Of a DNA stretch of 64,000 nt, positions 21,605 to 34,400 are shown in pieces. A program made the translations under genes and the position numbers. The notes beneath the pieces were generated by a model that worked only from the letters and a program-made list of their open reading frames with translations, had not been told where the DNA came from and did not search any database. Positions within the stretch are counted from its first letter, which is position 1. Every line of letters begins with the position of its first letter. Location: the NCBI GenBank assembly GCA_016110215.1, contig JADWQD010000007.1:868001-932000 (forward strand). Direction: 5' to 3'. This DNA comes from Capronia americana. Its lineage: Eukaryota > Ascomycota > Eurotiomycetes > Chaetothyriales > Herpotrichiellaceae.

Positions 21605-24046
21605 CTTGTTGGTTGGGGGTCGGATGGTCTGAGTAAAGGAGGATTTGGCTGCTGTTTGTATGCTTCTGGGCCGCGTTGTCGAAGTAACTGAGGTCACTCC
21701 AGCAACAGTGTGGACTTGAGTATTTGTACTGGCGGCGGGAGGTGGAAGTGTCGTATGCTTTAAGCAAGGTCGGAATGCTCAAAGTTTTGTCTGATGGAAA
21801 GTCTGGAAGGATGGTTTGGGGTATTTGGGTATTTTGTGGCGATGTTCTAAAAGTGGTGACAGTTGATGGAGGTGGGGGCGAGTTCCAAGGATGTTGCTAG
21901 GAGTTAAGGGGTGACGGATTGCGCTGAAGGAATCTGATGGAGGGCCTGTGGCGTCGCAGAACTGGTTGTCAAAGTGATGACAGAGAATACTGATCGAGAA
22001 GGAGTTGAGTGTCTTATATGAAGGGAATCAATGCGATGGAGTCATAATAAAGGAAACAGTCAGGCCTATTGAGACACTGAAGCCTGATGGAAATGGGGTT
22101 CGCATCAGGCAGACTCCCGAATTGGTATCTAGCATCAGGCAACGAGAGCTAAGCCTTGCTTGCCAGTAGTGACTTGGATGACGAGGACAGGGTCTTCGGA
22201 TAATAACGTCGCAGCAGTAGCCAGCAGAACGGTGCTCGACAGACGGCAGCATCCGCAGCAAGGCGAGGTGTACTCTTACGCTTGCAGGTGTGGATGCTAA
22301 AGGGGGTGGGCGAGGGTGGGAAAGAAGGCTGTGGAGTCGTGGGTTTGCACTGGCAGGTGAACAGAATTGTCAAACAGACCAACGCCCAGTGGAGGATCAG
22401 GCAGCACCGTCGTCACGCTTGGAGCTCGTGTCCAGCAAGATTGACCGGGCTACGGGAAGCTCTGAGGGTGGATTGATTGGGCAGCCATTTCCAATTGTCT
22501 TTGCTTCGGAAAGGGTTAAGATGAGACACATTGGCAAACCGGGGGACCGACGACAACCGCCAGGACTCCTATGACGTTGCTTGGAATGCAAACGAGGGAG
22601 GGCGCATTTGGATTTGGCTAGCCATCAGTCCTCGCATGCCACCAACCAGCGCGCAGCCGAAGCCCTCGCTGTCAACAGGACCGGGAAGGAAGAACTGCAG
22701 GGCCGGGCTAAGCTGCAGGCGGGTGGTTCCTTAACTGGAAGGGGCAGGGGATTTGCAAGTTTAGGCGCGGCTTGGGGCTGCAGCAGCTCAGCTGTCGACG
22801 GGCCTCCGTCCAATGTCCATCATAATTCAGGCCTATCCAGTGCATTTTGTTCCTGCAGATGCGGCAAAACCCAGAGAAAAGTGCCCACTCCTTCTGTCGC
22901 GCGTGATTGCGCCTGGACATGAACAGGCGCCTCGTACTTTTCGTACCCTGTCGCCGTGGCTTTTGGTTTTTGCCACCGTAGCATTGACAACCCGAGGACA
23001 GTCGACCGGTCCAGGGAATCTTGCTGATACGAATCCTCCCTCGGCTCCAGGAAGCGCTCACTTCGAACCCCAGGGGAATTGCTCAGGTGATCACAGCCCA
23101 TCGACACGGCACTGGCGCCTCTTTTTGAAACCGGCACGCTTCAGAGTCACCATTGCCACACGACAGCCTCAAACGGGCCACCAAACTGAAGCGCCTAACG
23201 GAGGTACTATTCCATCTACTACCTTGTATTCCGTACGGAGCACTGAACCGTTGATGGATCCTTAGCTGATACTGTTTAAACTAGATAGTGGTCTTCCGCC
23301 GAGCCTCACCCGCCTCGTCTACCATGTTGAGGCGTCTCAGCCTTCGACCCTGGAAGGAATTCGCTGGCGCCACATCTCACTGCCTGCGCCACAAGTTCGT
23401 ACCCCATCCGCGTCTTCGACCGTTCCTGGTCGTCCATTCCAACTTGAACAATTGGGGTCCATTTGGCCTTGCATCCTCAAAATTAGGTTGAAAGATCATA
23501 ACCTCCAATACCGGTGGCTTTCGAGTCAGCAATCCTGCTGTTACGAGCGCACAGTGCCGCGGCTGATTTCCTTGTGAAGCTGGTGCGCGTCTTCGCCGCC
23601 CAATTGTGGATTCCGATCCGCTGTAACAAACGGAGTAGCTTCAAGCTCCACGCCCGACGAGCGAGCCTCAAGCAATTTTCCGCTCAGAGGATTCGGTGCT
23701 CGTTGATGTCGATCGCTGTACGTTTCCGCTCAAGGTGAGGCGGAAGTGTCATGAGTCGGGCGCAGACGACCGGAACCCTCACTTCGTAATAGCTAGAGCA
23801 TACAACAACCACGTGCTCAGGAGAGGCGTTTCGCCACCGGCACTCGCAATGTCTAAGTGGAATTTGCCCGGAGCAGAGATACGACGCCTCTGTACTTCCT
23901 GCTCCGACATGCGCAGCTGTTAGGGCGATGAAGTCAGTTTGTGCCCAACGAGAGTGCCGATCATCTCGGCTTGGACTAAGACACCGAAAATTGTACCATG
24001 GACCTCCGCCTGGGCTATCACTTCCTTTCCGAGGTCTTGATGGAGG
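21605..24046. other. Gene-poor stretch with a G-quadruplex-like tract
   Basis: About 2.4 kb with no supportable gene. Four G runs at 22303-22321 on the plus strand form a quadruplex-compatible motif. Otherwise nothing recognisable was seen. Confidence 0.4.
22303..22321 (+). other. Potential G-quadruplex
   Basis: Runs of 5, 3, 3 and 3 G separated by loops of 1, 3 and 1 bases, in a gene-poor tract. Confidence 0.5.
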
Positions 24047-24207
24047 ATGCGAAGTGTATTGCAACTAGCAGCTTTTGGCCTTGTGGTAGTTGGCGCCGCT
24101 GCCTCTCAAGTGTAAGCAACGACCGGTCTTTCATCCGTCATCATGCATACAGCGCTCTTGAGTCGACCCGGGCTTGCAGTAGAGCGCCTGCATGGTGGCG
24201 AGCTTGA
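24047..24207 (+). pseudogene. Signal-peptide-like first exon of a lost or tiny secreted protein
   Basis: ATG at 24047 opens MRSVLQLAAFGLVVVGAAAS, a textbook signal peptide (basic start, hydrophobic core, AAAS cleavage region), followed at 24112 by a good donor GTAAGC. Joining to the nearest acceptor (CATACAG) gives only ~39 aa, ending at 24207. Other acceptors also meet early stops. Either a micro-secreted peptide or the surviving first exon of a decayed gene. Nothing homologous was recognised downstream. Confidence 0.3.
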
Positions 24208-25533
24208 CCTCCACGTCTTGATGTTATTTCCATGCCGAGCTCTTTGTTGGTACTGTCGCTGACCTCCTAGTTAGACTTCAGTGTCACTACCCCCAACTAC
24301 TGACCAAGCGTCAAGATCAGCTTCGGCCAGGCTTATGTTTTCTTTCTAGCCGTTCTCGAGCCCTAGGATTCGAGTAGACGATGCCGGGCGATCCGACATC
24401 GACGGCCCGTGAATACTGAGCGAGACGCTGCCCAACACGTCTCAAGCGATGACCCTCACCGACATAAAATGACGTCGACCGGTGTACTCGTACGCGGAGT
24501 GTGGTGGTATTCGACAGGGAGAAGCCCTGGAAGCTGTCCTGGGCGAGACGACCCCTGAAACTGCAGGCGCCATGCGTCGTCTCTGTTAAAGCGCGGAAAC
24601 ATGGGCCCTCATTAGTGGCTCTCCTTCTGCACGCTTCGGCGATTGAGGGAGGAGGAGCACATGCCGAGCTTTAGGCAGGGTGAGGCGTGGTATGGACAGC
24701 AGAGCCCGGTCCCCTCGGCTTTGGACCTACTTCAGCGATTCTGGCGTGCTCCCCTTGTGTAAGTTCAGGCGCAGACGACCTCAGTGTACGTCATGCTCAC
24801 TGCAGTCTATTGGAATCACATGGCTCGTGCTGTGTGAAGCCCTTCCGTCGTCTCGGCCTGTATGAGGTTGCAAAAGACTGTATGTCGCCACGATCTAGCT
24901 AGATCGATCTCTTTATGGATTAAGAACCTCTCATCTTCATTCTATGGCTACTGACTGTCGGGACTCATCGGGAGGGCTGCCGACTGTTTGACGATTAGCG
25001 GAAGACGAAATCTCACGCCGAAAATTGGATATATGGTACCAGAGCAGCGGTTCGCACATTCGGCGGTGTCCATGGGTACAATCGAATCTCTCTTCGGTGG
25101 TAACCTGAAACCATACAATTCCTGCTTACTGGACTGAAGAACTCGATTATTCAACATTGGTTTCTGTCGAAACTGCAGATATGCGGTGAATTGTTGTTGC
25201 ATTATTTCGGTACATTGAATGCACATAGGTGACCATCGGGCTCATCAGTCGCCAATAAACGCTATTTTTTTTGTCCTAGTTGATCTACTCAGGAGTCAGA
25301 CGGCATTCATGGGTCATGCATGGAGAACAAAAAGTTGATCTGGTAAGTCATCACAGCATGGTATGAGCCCAACATTGTTCAAACATAAAATATTATGTTA
25401 AATGTGACCACAGCATTGATGAGGCATGCCAATGCTACTACAACACGCCGCTAAAATTTCTCCGTAATCCTCCTCCCTCCGTCCGAGTCCGACATCTGTT
25501 TGAGTTTGCAAACTACTTCCCCCGCGACATCAT
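24208..25533. other. Gene-poor stretch
   Basis: No intact gene was seen. The 3' end carries the terminator side of the Ser/Ala-rich gene, with AT-rich sequence around 25260-25420. Confidence 0.4.
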
Positions 25534-26151
25534 TCACAAAAGAGCCACCATACCAAGGAACAAACTGCCCAACACACCCGTAGCGGGTACTGTATACCCG
25601 TCGGCACCATTCCCAGCAGCACCTGTTGCGGAGGTAGAAGCGCTGCTTGCAGCCGAGGATGCAGCTGAGGATGCGGCCGAGGACGCGGATGACGCGATAC
25701 TGCTAGCTGCATCTGATGCTGAGGTCAAGAAGGAACTAGCTGCCGAGGTGGCACTGTTCACAGCACTGTTCTCTGCAGAGCTGGCACTGGAGAGAATGCT
25801 GCTGATTCGGCTGGAGAGACTGGTTTGGTCCGCACCGGTCGCTGTGGCGGCCACTGATGACAGGCTAGCGACCTCGGAAGAGGCCGAAGCCGAGATCGAA
25901 GAGACTTGAGACTCAACGGATGAGATCAACGAGTTAACGCCCGACGGTACACTGGTGCCGAGTGAGGATGCCACCGACTCTGCCGACGAGATGGCTGAAT
26001 TGACGTCTGAGGTTGCAGCTCCAAAGCCAGAGGTGGCATCGCTGGCAAGGGAGGAAGCGAGTGAGGTTGCTGCCGAAACGATGGAGCTGGTGTCGACTTG
26101 GGCAGCGGCGCCGACGGCGAAAGCCAGCACGATGGACTTGGAGATATGCAT
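25534..26151 (-). CDS. Ser/Ala-rich secreted, probably GPI-anchored cell-wall protein
   Basis: Single exon of 205 aa. It opens with MHISKSIVLAFAVGAAAQVD, a signal peptide with probable cleavage after AAAQ. The body is almost wholly Ser, Ala, Thr and Val with heptad-like SSAxSA repeats, becoming a nearly pure (SSAA)n tract around residues 150-175. The end has GAAGNGADGYTVPATGV followed by a hydrophobic tail (LGSLFLGMVALL), the layout of a GPI omega site plus tail. Such proteins are heavily O-mannosylated wall or surface components. A TATA-like box lies ~110 bases upstream. Low-complexity composition prevents a family name. Confidence 0.8.
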   Translation of the reverse strand: MHISKSIVLAFAVGAAAQVDTSSIVSAATSLASSLASDATSGFGAATSDVNSAISSAESVASSLGTSVPSGVNSLISSVESQVSSISASASSEVASLSSVAATATGADQTSLSSRISSILSSASSAENSAVNSATSAASSFLTSASDAASSIASSASSAASSAASSAASSASTSATGAAGNGADGYTVPATGVLGSLFLGMVALL

Positions 26152-26261
26152 TCCGAAAGATTGTTCGAGGTAAGGAGGAAATACGACGGGCTGGTTCTGT
26201 TGGCAAGTCCTGGGTAGCTCTGTGTTGTGAAAGAATTGACTTCAAAGTAGGTCACGTACAG

Positions 26262-26270
26262 CTATATATA
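26262..26270 (-). promoter_or_regulatory. TATA box of the Ser/Ala-rich surface protein
   Basis: The minus strand reads TATATATAG about 110 bases upstream of the ATG at 26151. Spacing is normal for a strongly expressed fungal gene. Confidence 0.5.
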
Positions 26271-28542
26271 CGTCGTCCTTCCTCGGATGACGTTTCACAG
26301 GATCTTGTGGAACAACACGAAATGAGCCACCATCATACGATTGTCCCCCAGCCCCATGCATGGGCCGGATGGGAAAACCCTAACCCCAGTGCAGCCTTGC
26401 ATTAAAGGCTGTCCAAAAAGGCTGTCCAACAAAAGACGCAGCCCGGTACGGCTGGCTTCCCTATGGGTCACCCTGGCGCAGATCGCCGATTGTGCGCATT
26501 TGTATTGGCCAACCCAGAGCCATTTTGGATTTCTCGATGGATGTTTCGGACACAGCCACCACGTCATCTCGCCACATTGGACACGCCGGCCACGCAAGCC
26601 TTTCCTGTTCCTCGAGTTACACTTCTGTTTTGGGCCGCCTTACCGCGATCTGGGTCACACAGGAACAGCTGAGACTGTCACCGTCGAGTACGTTACGTCG
26701 TGGGTGTGCCACTGTTGGCCATCAACAGAACTGTAAAATCATGAAGATTGAAGCTTGATATCCGGAGGGTGCCAGGACAGCAGAGGTTTGGATCATACGA
26801 GTATGGATCCACGCAGGAGAATATTTCCTTGATTCTGGCCTTGAGGCCTTATTTCCTTGATTCTGAGACCTTCCCACTTTGACGTCCCCGGCCTTTAAGA
26901 TGGCGTCAGGGCGAGCGCCAAGATGATGGCGACGTAACAGGTAGCCACACTCCGCTTTACGTCCCCGCAGTAATGGAGGTCGAGAGTAAAGATCAGGATA
27001 CGAGGAGTACACTTCATATATGCTCTGTGTATTCAGTTCTTTTGCTTTTGCCAATGTCATCATATCCCGGATACGTTTTGCCAATCACATTCTCGTACCT
27101 CGGATGTCAAAGCTCGCCATCACTGATCGAGCTGCGGGCGCTGGCTGCCGGAGACCCGTCAAAGCAGCATCCAGAGGAGATGTAGAGACTCGGTGTACTC
27201 GGTATTGGGTGCGTGTATTGGAGAGATCCCTTCGAGGAACCTGCGACCTCACTGTTACTGTACTCACAAGAAGTTTTCCTAACGAGGGCTTACACCACTC
27301 TTTGAAGATCACCGGGAAGGATGTTGTGGGCACCTCGACACTAATTATGCCTTGACATTTGTCCAGGAAGCAATCAGCCGGCGCAAGCTTCCAATATCAA
27401 AAGCCGATCAAGGGATTTCCGGGGGAACAACCATTTTGTGCCAAATAATCCAGAGCACTGCAGGGATATTTGCAGCCCAACATCCACGAACGGCAGTTCC
27501 ACGCCATCATACTCGAGATCTGAAGGGATCGTGAACCTTCTCACGGCAATGTCGCCGCTCGAACATATGCGACTGCATCCGCAACGACATCCCAGCACTG
27601 TGGTCAACAACGACGGCTGGTGCTTACGCCCTCGGTTGAGTTCAATCCTACCAGTAGATGATGACTGCAGTTGGTAAGATCAAACTTACAACATCTCGTT
27701 GATAGCGAAGTTGGTTCTTGAGGACGCCGACGGACTGCGAGTCCCATCTGGTTATATGTCCGCCATGATGCCGGAGAAGCCCGGGTTCAACGGCGCAGGA
27801 TCCGGGACACCCGCGCATCGGGGCCCCAAGTGAGATCATTCGGCGCCTGCGATTCGGATTGTGAGCCCCAGTGCCTCGGTGAAGCCGCTGACTAACAATT
27901 CTCCTCGCCGTCTCACGCCGCGGGCTTCGGCTGCGAACTGCAAGAGTGGCTATATCCGCCCGCAAGGCTATGCCCAAAGAGCAGAAAAGTCAGCGCTAGC
28001 ATGATTGGATCAAGGGGCAGATCCAGAAACCAAGGATCGAGCGATCTTCGAGAAACCGTTTGCTTCGAAAGCTTCAATCGTCGTCTCGAGAACAAAACGA
28101 ATACCCCGCCGCCGCGAACTGCCGGGCCAAAACAGCCTGGACGTTCAGGCATCGGCGCGACGTCAATAATTAGTCCATCTCATATCTTTGGCAGCTGGTG
28201 TTCGGCGGCCCCGGTCGGCCGCCATCTCAAGCTGCCATTTGAAACCTGGCGCGCAGTGTGCCCGCACAATTTCCTGGGAGCCTTTCTTTTCCAGGCCTCG
28301 CCCTAAAGCTTTGTCCCTCTTCCAGCGAGACCAAATTCATCTCCCGTTTTCTCTCTTTGCCAAAGATTGGGAACGTGTGGCATTTGACTGATATAAGACC
28401 CTCGTATTGTCCCAGTATTGCTCTTTCCGTCGAACACACGAGAATTATCGAATGGCGTTGTTGTGACGTCCCTCGCAATGATACACTTCCCGAGTCGCGA
28501 TACCTGCCAACTGGCGATGAAGTAATCAGCCCTATCAGGCCC
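26271..28542. other. Gene-poor intergenic stretch with a short direct repeat
   Basis: About 2.3 kb between a minus-strand and a plus-strand gene start. The 16-bp string TATTTCCTTGATTCTG occurs at about 26822-26837 and again at 26850-26865. No gene is supportable. Confidence 0.4.
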
Positions 28543-30177
28543 ATGGGTGCTCAGGACTCTATGAATCGTGTCCGGCGGCTGCATCGTCGAGACGGTCAAC
28601 TGCAAGCCAAGGGCCAGCATGATGCACGGTCGGCCGAAAAGTCGGCGACAAAGGCAAAACTCATCATCACGCCGCTGGACTCCTACCGCCGTGAGGTCTT
28701 CGCGTCCTATCCGTCAGGAGGTGGAGATTTGTCCAAGGAAAGTGTTGACGAGTGTAAGCACATGCACGCCAGCATCTGAGGATGGAGACTGACGGCCTGC
28801 CAGATATTTACATCTACCGCAAGGAAGAGCTATGTCTCAAGATCACTCCCGACGTCGACCACCCTGCGATATCCGTCGTCTTCCCAATGTCTATGCAAGA
28901 CCCTGACCTGTTCAAATGCCTCCTGGTGGGCGCCCAGAGTTTGCACGACTGGCGTCGCGATCCTTTCCATGTCAACCGTTCCCACGAGATGCTCAAATTG
29001 CAGAACGAGGCCATCCTGTCGGTGCGCAAGCGGTTGAGCGCACCCCAAGCCCTGCTTGATGATGGTGTTCTGATCGCCATAACCCATCTTATGGTCGCCG
29101 ATGTAAGTCAGCTACTGCCATCGCCATGCCGCAAGTCCAAGTCTAACTCCGCCAGTTGTGTCGCCGAGACCTGCTGTCGCTCAAAGCGCATCTGAAAGGC
29201 GCCAGACAGATAATGAGCTTACGAGGGGGTCTGGGCAACTCGCCTGCTCATCTGGCGGTGCGCGCCATCGTCACCATGTGAGTCTGGCTACCGCAGCATA
29301 CATCCTGGTCAATCTGGGCTGACGTCTAAGCAGGGTCGAGTTCTATATTGCCCTTGGCCAATACCTTCACATCAGTCCAGACGATCCGACCTCGATCCCC
29401 AAGAGGCAAATCGAATTCGTCCAACATCCCTTTCCGCCTGACATTTGCCGCGACGTCGCTAAGCTTCCAATCGGTCTAGCAGAAGTGGCATTAACTGGTC
29501 ACCTGAGCGTGCAGTGCATAAAGCTGCTAGCTGAGGTTGCATCCTGGGTGCCTCTGGCAAGTGGTGCCACGACATCAACCGAGCAAGCCGTAAATTCGCA
29601 GGACAGATACTGCCGCCTCTTCGCCGAGCCTAGGGAGTGCTCGCGCAATGCCATTATGCTCCTACTTGACCTGAGGCGCTCAGGGCTACCTCCAGGCTTG
29701 GAGCACGTCATCTGTCTAGGTCTCGCCATTGCCGTCCGCCACGTCAGTGGAGAGAACCGCACGAACATATTCGACACGGCATCGCTCGCAGCATTGACGA
29801 AGGGTGTGAAGGCCATCGACAGCCCGTCGGTTGCAGACTCCGAAGTCATCATCTGGATCTCTCTGCTCGTCAACTGGCGTACTCAATCCGCCAAGCCCAT
29901 TCCCAGGGCTAACGAACTCCTCGACTACGTCCTGGAATCTTTCCCTGCTGCGCGGACATGGAAGAAAGTGTCGATTATTTGTCGGAAATTTTGGTGGTTC
30001 GAGCGCTTCCAATCCGACTGGGAGGAATGCTGGCGTCGCGGGATTGACAGGCAGCAGCAACGGTCCTTGACCGACAGCGGCTCCCGCGCCGTCCAGAGTC
30101 GAGAAGCATCTTTCGCCTCTTCGTTGCCGAGCCTCTTGTCTCTTCGCAAGCATTCGACTAAAGATGAGGTCGAGTGA
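28543..30177 (+). CDS. Fungal transcription-factor-domain protein lacking a visible zinc cluster
   Basis: Exons 28543-28753, 28804-29102, 29156-29277 and 29334-30177 give 491 aa. The order matches the large fungal family usually annotated as fungal-specific TF domain/DUF3468: a basic N-terminus (MNRVRRLHRRDGQ), the DSYRREVFASYP box (cf. DPFxSYP), then the ISVVFPMSMQDPDLFKCLL region, LKAHLKGARQIMSLRGGLG and a long helical C-terminal half. The usual N-terminal C6 cluster or C2H2 fingers are absent from the DNA upstream. It may therefore be a factor that lost its DNA-binding domain, or a cofactor. The start is the first ATG in frame with the first box; an earlier in-frame start is possible. Confidence 0.75.
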
Positions 30178-31468
30178 GACGCGCCGGTGGACATCAAGAT
30201 TATCATCAGTATTATCAACAGCAGGTGTGTTGCCCAAAAGTGGCGATTCTCACTTTGCTGCTTGCATGCTAGCACTCCAGTAGGAGACGCCATGAAGAAG
30301 CCGCTGCGCTTTACATGAGACGAGGACTCTACCTGAGGTCAGACTCCGTGGATGCATGATCCTTTCTGGTTGAAGCCTGCTGGACGATTTCTGGCAAGCA
30401 GAATTTCGCCGTGACTGTTAGGCTTCGGCATCCGCAACCGGTTTGGAGGCATGGCTATCAGTCCTGTCGAAGCCCTTCACAGCTTGAGCGGTTTCCCAGA
30501 CGCTCACCCTGTCTGTCGGTGTCTTGCGCCGTGTCGAGGGCGGATGTGCGATCGCGGGTGTAACCCCGCGCTGCCTGACATAGTTCAGTCTCAGGGTGGA
30601 TGCTGGGCACGAGACCCTGGCACATCGCCAGCTCCAAGCATAGTAGGATGCCTACTTGCACAATTTAGAAGGGCGGTGGAGCTTCGCAGGATGCCGAGGA
30701 GGCATATTGTGTTGAGCTACACATTCGCAAGAATATCCCAAGAAGTAGTAACGATCAGAGGAGATTGAAGTTCGCTGTCGCTCTAGTCTGAATTGTGCCT
30801 GGCTCGGTGAGCTCCAATGCGGCGAGCGGCATCTGAATCGACTTCCAGGTGTGATTCCGAATGAACTTGCAGAGATCCATAGTATCCGCGTCTCGACGCA
30901 AGATCTGGTTTGAGTTGATCACGAGAGGTACGTGGCCCTGTGCGCCAATCAACGGCTGGAAGCCGCGATTGACGCCCGAAGACGTGGGGCAGTTCTTGGA
31001 TAGACACATCTCCAAGCGCTTGGTTGGAGCGGCTACACGCCTTGGACTGCCAGTCGCACCTAAGCGGCAGGATTCCATTTGCAAAAGGAGCAAAGGAAGG
31101 CTGAGTTCTACAAGTCGTCAAAGAGGACGCTGGCTTCGATAGAGAGAGCGAGTGCCGACTGAAGAGACGGTGACGAGTGACAACACTTCCCCTCCTCGAC
31201 TTCCTCTCTCTTCCTTCTCTTGCTGGTGCCTATCGACTCATCTTCCATCGCTTGCAGCGCTTGTTTCGTTCTCGCAGGTCTGATTTGGCATCAGCCACCC
31301 TCGCATCCGCCGTTGCTAATTCCGTGGCCTGGGCCGACCGCAGTCCCGTCATCTGGTCATCCTTCACGAGGCCGGCCCCCACCTCGACATCGAGCCCGCA
31401 GCCGATTCACATATCCCTCACACAACCTTCACATCTTCTATTTTGACGGGCCTGGCTAGTTCTTCGCC
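30178..31468. other. Intergenic region and leader of the PhoD-like gene
   Basis: About 1.3 kb. The last ~300 bases are pyrimidine-rich (CTTCCTCTCTCTTCC), typical of a fungal transcription start region. A minus-strand frame at 30755-30990 reads moderately well but has no recognisable feature. Confidence 0.45.
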
Positions 31469-34400
31469 ATGAGTGCGTCCGGCCAGCAGGGCCGTGGGGA
31501 CGGCGAGATGTTCCTGAATCGTCCCAACACCCGCGACTCCCCCACCATCGTCGAGCCGCTGCGCATCAACAAGAGGACGTCCAGCGCGTCGTCCGGTGTC
31601 CCTTCGATCACAGGGAAGCAGAGTCCTGCTCCGCAACAGCCAGTGTACCCCATGCCCTCCCTCCCGTTCCCGGACGAGCAATCGCGGCAGCAAGCCCAAG
31701 CACCTCGACCCAACGGTGCACCCGCCCCGAATCCGTACCCGTATCCATATCCAGATGTGAGAAGAGTAACATCTCCCCAACAGCCAGGGAGTGCCGATAG
31801 TGGCATAAGGCAACAGGCAAAGAGGACGACATCAGGGGATGGGCGCACAGGCCAGACTCTTGCCGAGCGCCGTGGCACACTACCGAAACCTCTGCCAGAG
31901 TCTCCAGGCCCAGATGCTCCAGACAAGGACAATCTGTTTCAGCGACCTGTTCAGCGCAGTGACGCTCCCAAGACTGCACCGCTACCGAGCCAGAGTCAGG
32001 GTCAGCAGCCGTATTGGCCACCTCCACCTGAAGGTGCTTCCTCGGCGGCGGATGCTCTGAGCCGACTCAAGATCAGAGATCCTTCTTCGATCAATCGAAT
32101 TAGTTCTACCGCTTCGACATCGACCGTGCGAGCCCAGCGTGGGTCTCCACCTCCGCCAGAGACACCCGTCGTAGCTCCTGGCGCCCGCCCCCAGACCGAT
32201 ATCGAAGCCCGATACGCGGCGTCGGGCATTGCGGGTACTGCAACACTCAACAGCCTACAAGCTCAGAGCCTGGGTGCCCAGCAAAGAGCCGCACAATATG
32301 GCGCACCTCCTCAGCCAGCCCAGCCGCAGACGAGCCAAGCTCCCCGGCGGCCTTGGACTCCGACCGAAGACCCAGGCAGCTCCCACCATCCTGCTCCTAC
32401 TGTCTATCAGGGCATGGAAGAAGCACGCCCGTTTACTCCTCCTTCAGCCACGACATCTACCCACCGAGCGGCACCGCTGCAGTCCCCAACTCGGACACCT
32501 CATCCCGTGGAAAACGAGCTGTCGAGGCTGCAACCTCATGACGAGCCTCCGCCCGCATATTCTCAGGTGCCCGGCGCTCGAGGGGGATTCCCGGCTGAGA
32601 AGCAGAGACGAAGCATGGTTGGTGCGGCGCCGGCGCCGGCCCAAGGACCTGTCGCGGCTGCGGTGCCACAGGCGACGAATACAAGGCCAGGAGCGCTGGT
32701 TCCCAACCAGATGGACCATCCTGCTTTCGCGAACGATCCTCGGCAGGCCTCTCAAAGCCCCCATCAAGCCCACCCAGTCTTGAACGGGCAGATACAGCAC
32801 GCGCAACCGATCATGCCGCAGACGCCCTCTCAATTGCCGCCGGCGTCCCCTCCGCCACTTCCAGAGGGTTGGATTGCACACCTGGACCCTAACTCGGGGC
32901 AATACTACTATATCCATCTACCGACCCAATCCACGCAATGGGAGTTCCCCAAGGGACCTACACCGCTCAACCTCAACGAGACTCCATTATCACCGGTAGC
33001 CAGTATTTACCAGAACCCACTCGCGTCCCCGGGCCTGTCCTTCGCCTCGAAACCACTGGCTTCGCCTGGTCTCCCAATGACTCCCGGCTATGATCAGCAG
33101 AGCGTGATGGGAATACCTGGGCCGGCAGCCTTCACCGGACCGCCTCCCAGTGCCGGTGTAGATCTGTACAAGGTGGTGGCCACCAACGGCGTGTACTTTG
33201 GTCCCTACCTTCGATATACCAATATGGATATCGAGCGAGGAATCTGGTTCGGCTCCATTCTCTTGGTCACGGATGCGCCTCAGCCGCCTACAATCCACAT
33301 GCACCAAAGCGTCGATCTGTCTCCGAACCCGCGGCAGTTGAAAGCGAACAATATCTCGAGCCACCAGCGGTGGACATTTTACAAATACGACATCGACATC
33401 CAGATGGAAGAGTCTGGACCTGCCAAGTGGACGTATGCCATCACCTCGCATTTGGGCTGTACGAGATACGAATTCTTGGTCGCTGGAAAACACGAGACGA
33501 ACTGGCGGTTTTTCTGCACGTCTGGGAACGACTTCTCCATCAACGTCAGTGCCAACGAGCGCGCCCGGCTAGGAGGTGTGGGCTTTATGTGGAAGGACAT
33601 CATGCAGAAGCACGCCGAATGTGGCGGGTTCCACTGCCAGATTGGACTGGGAAGCCAGATCAGCGCCGATCGGCTGTGGAAAGAGATCCCATCTCTGAAG
33701 CAATGGTTGGCCACGAGCGGGAAGGAGAATCGCAAGCAGGCAGTGTGGACTGCAGCACATGAGGAGGACGTGACGCACGCATATTTCCATTATTACACCA
33801 GTCATTTTGATCAGCCCAATTTGCGCGAGGCTTTTGCCCAGATACCCCATATTTTGACGATTGATGACCATGACATGTGGGTGACGAACCCCTCCTTCCC
33901 CGGCGAGCTCGCAGCTAACAGGTGCAGATTTGACGGGTTTGGTTCTTACCCAGAGTACATGCAGTTCAGCAACATGTTCAAGAACATCGGACGGATCGGT
34001 ATCGAGATGTACCTGTTGTTCCAACACCATACGACACTCGAGCTCCTTCGAAACGTGGCCGACGACCGCGACCTCTTCACCATCACTGGCACTGGCTGGC
34101 ACTTTGTCAAATTCCTTGGGCCGGCTGTCGCGGTGGTTGGTCCAGATACGCGAAGCGAACGAACATCGCACCAGGTCATGGCAGGCCCGACCTATCAGGG
34201 CCTTTTCCCGAAAATTGCCCTGCTGCCACCAACGGTACAGCACTGTCTCCTCCTCCTGGCGGTGCCGATCATCTATCCACGACTGGATGCCGCCGAGTCC
34301 ATCGCCCACACTGTGGCGACGGGGAAGAAAGCAGTGACAGGCGCGTACAACGTCCTCGGCAAAGTGACCAGCTCTGTTGCAGGGGTGGTGGGTGCAAAAG

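Noticed and set aside
26722..27084. 120-codon minus-strand frame
   Set aside because: No conserved motif, unusual composition, contains the short direct repeat; no start context.
33569..34309. Minus-strand open frame opposite the PhoD domain (246 codons)
   Set aside because: Shadow of the conserved PhoD exon; no motif of its own.
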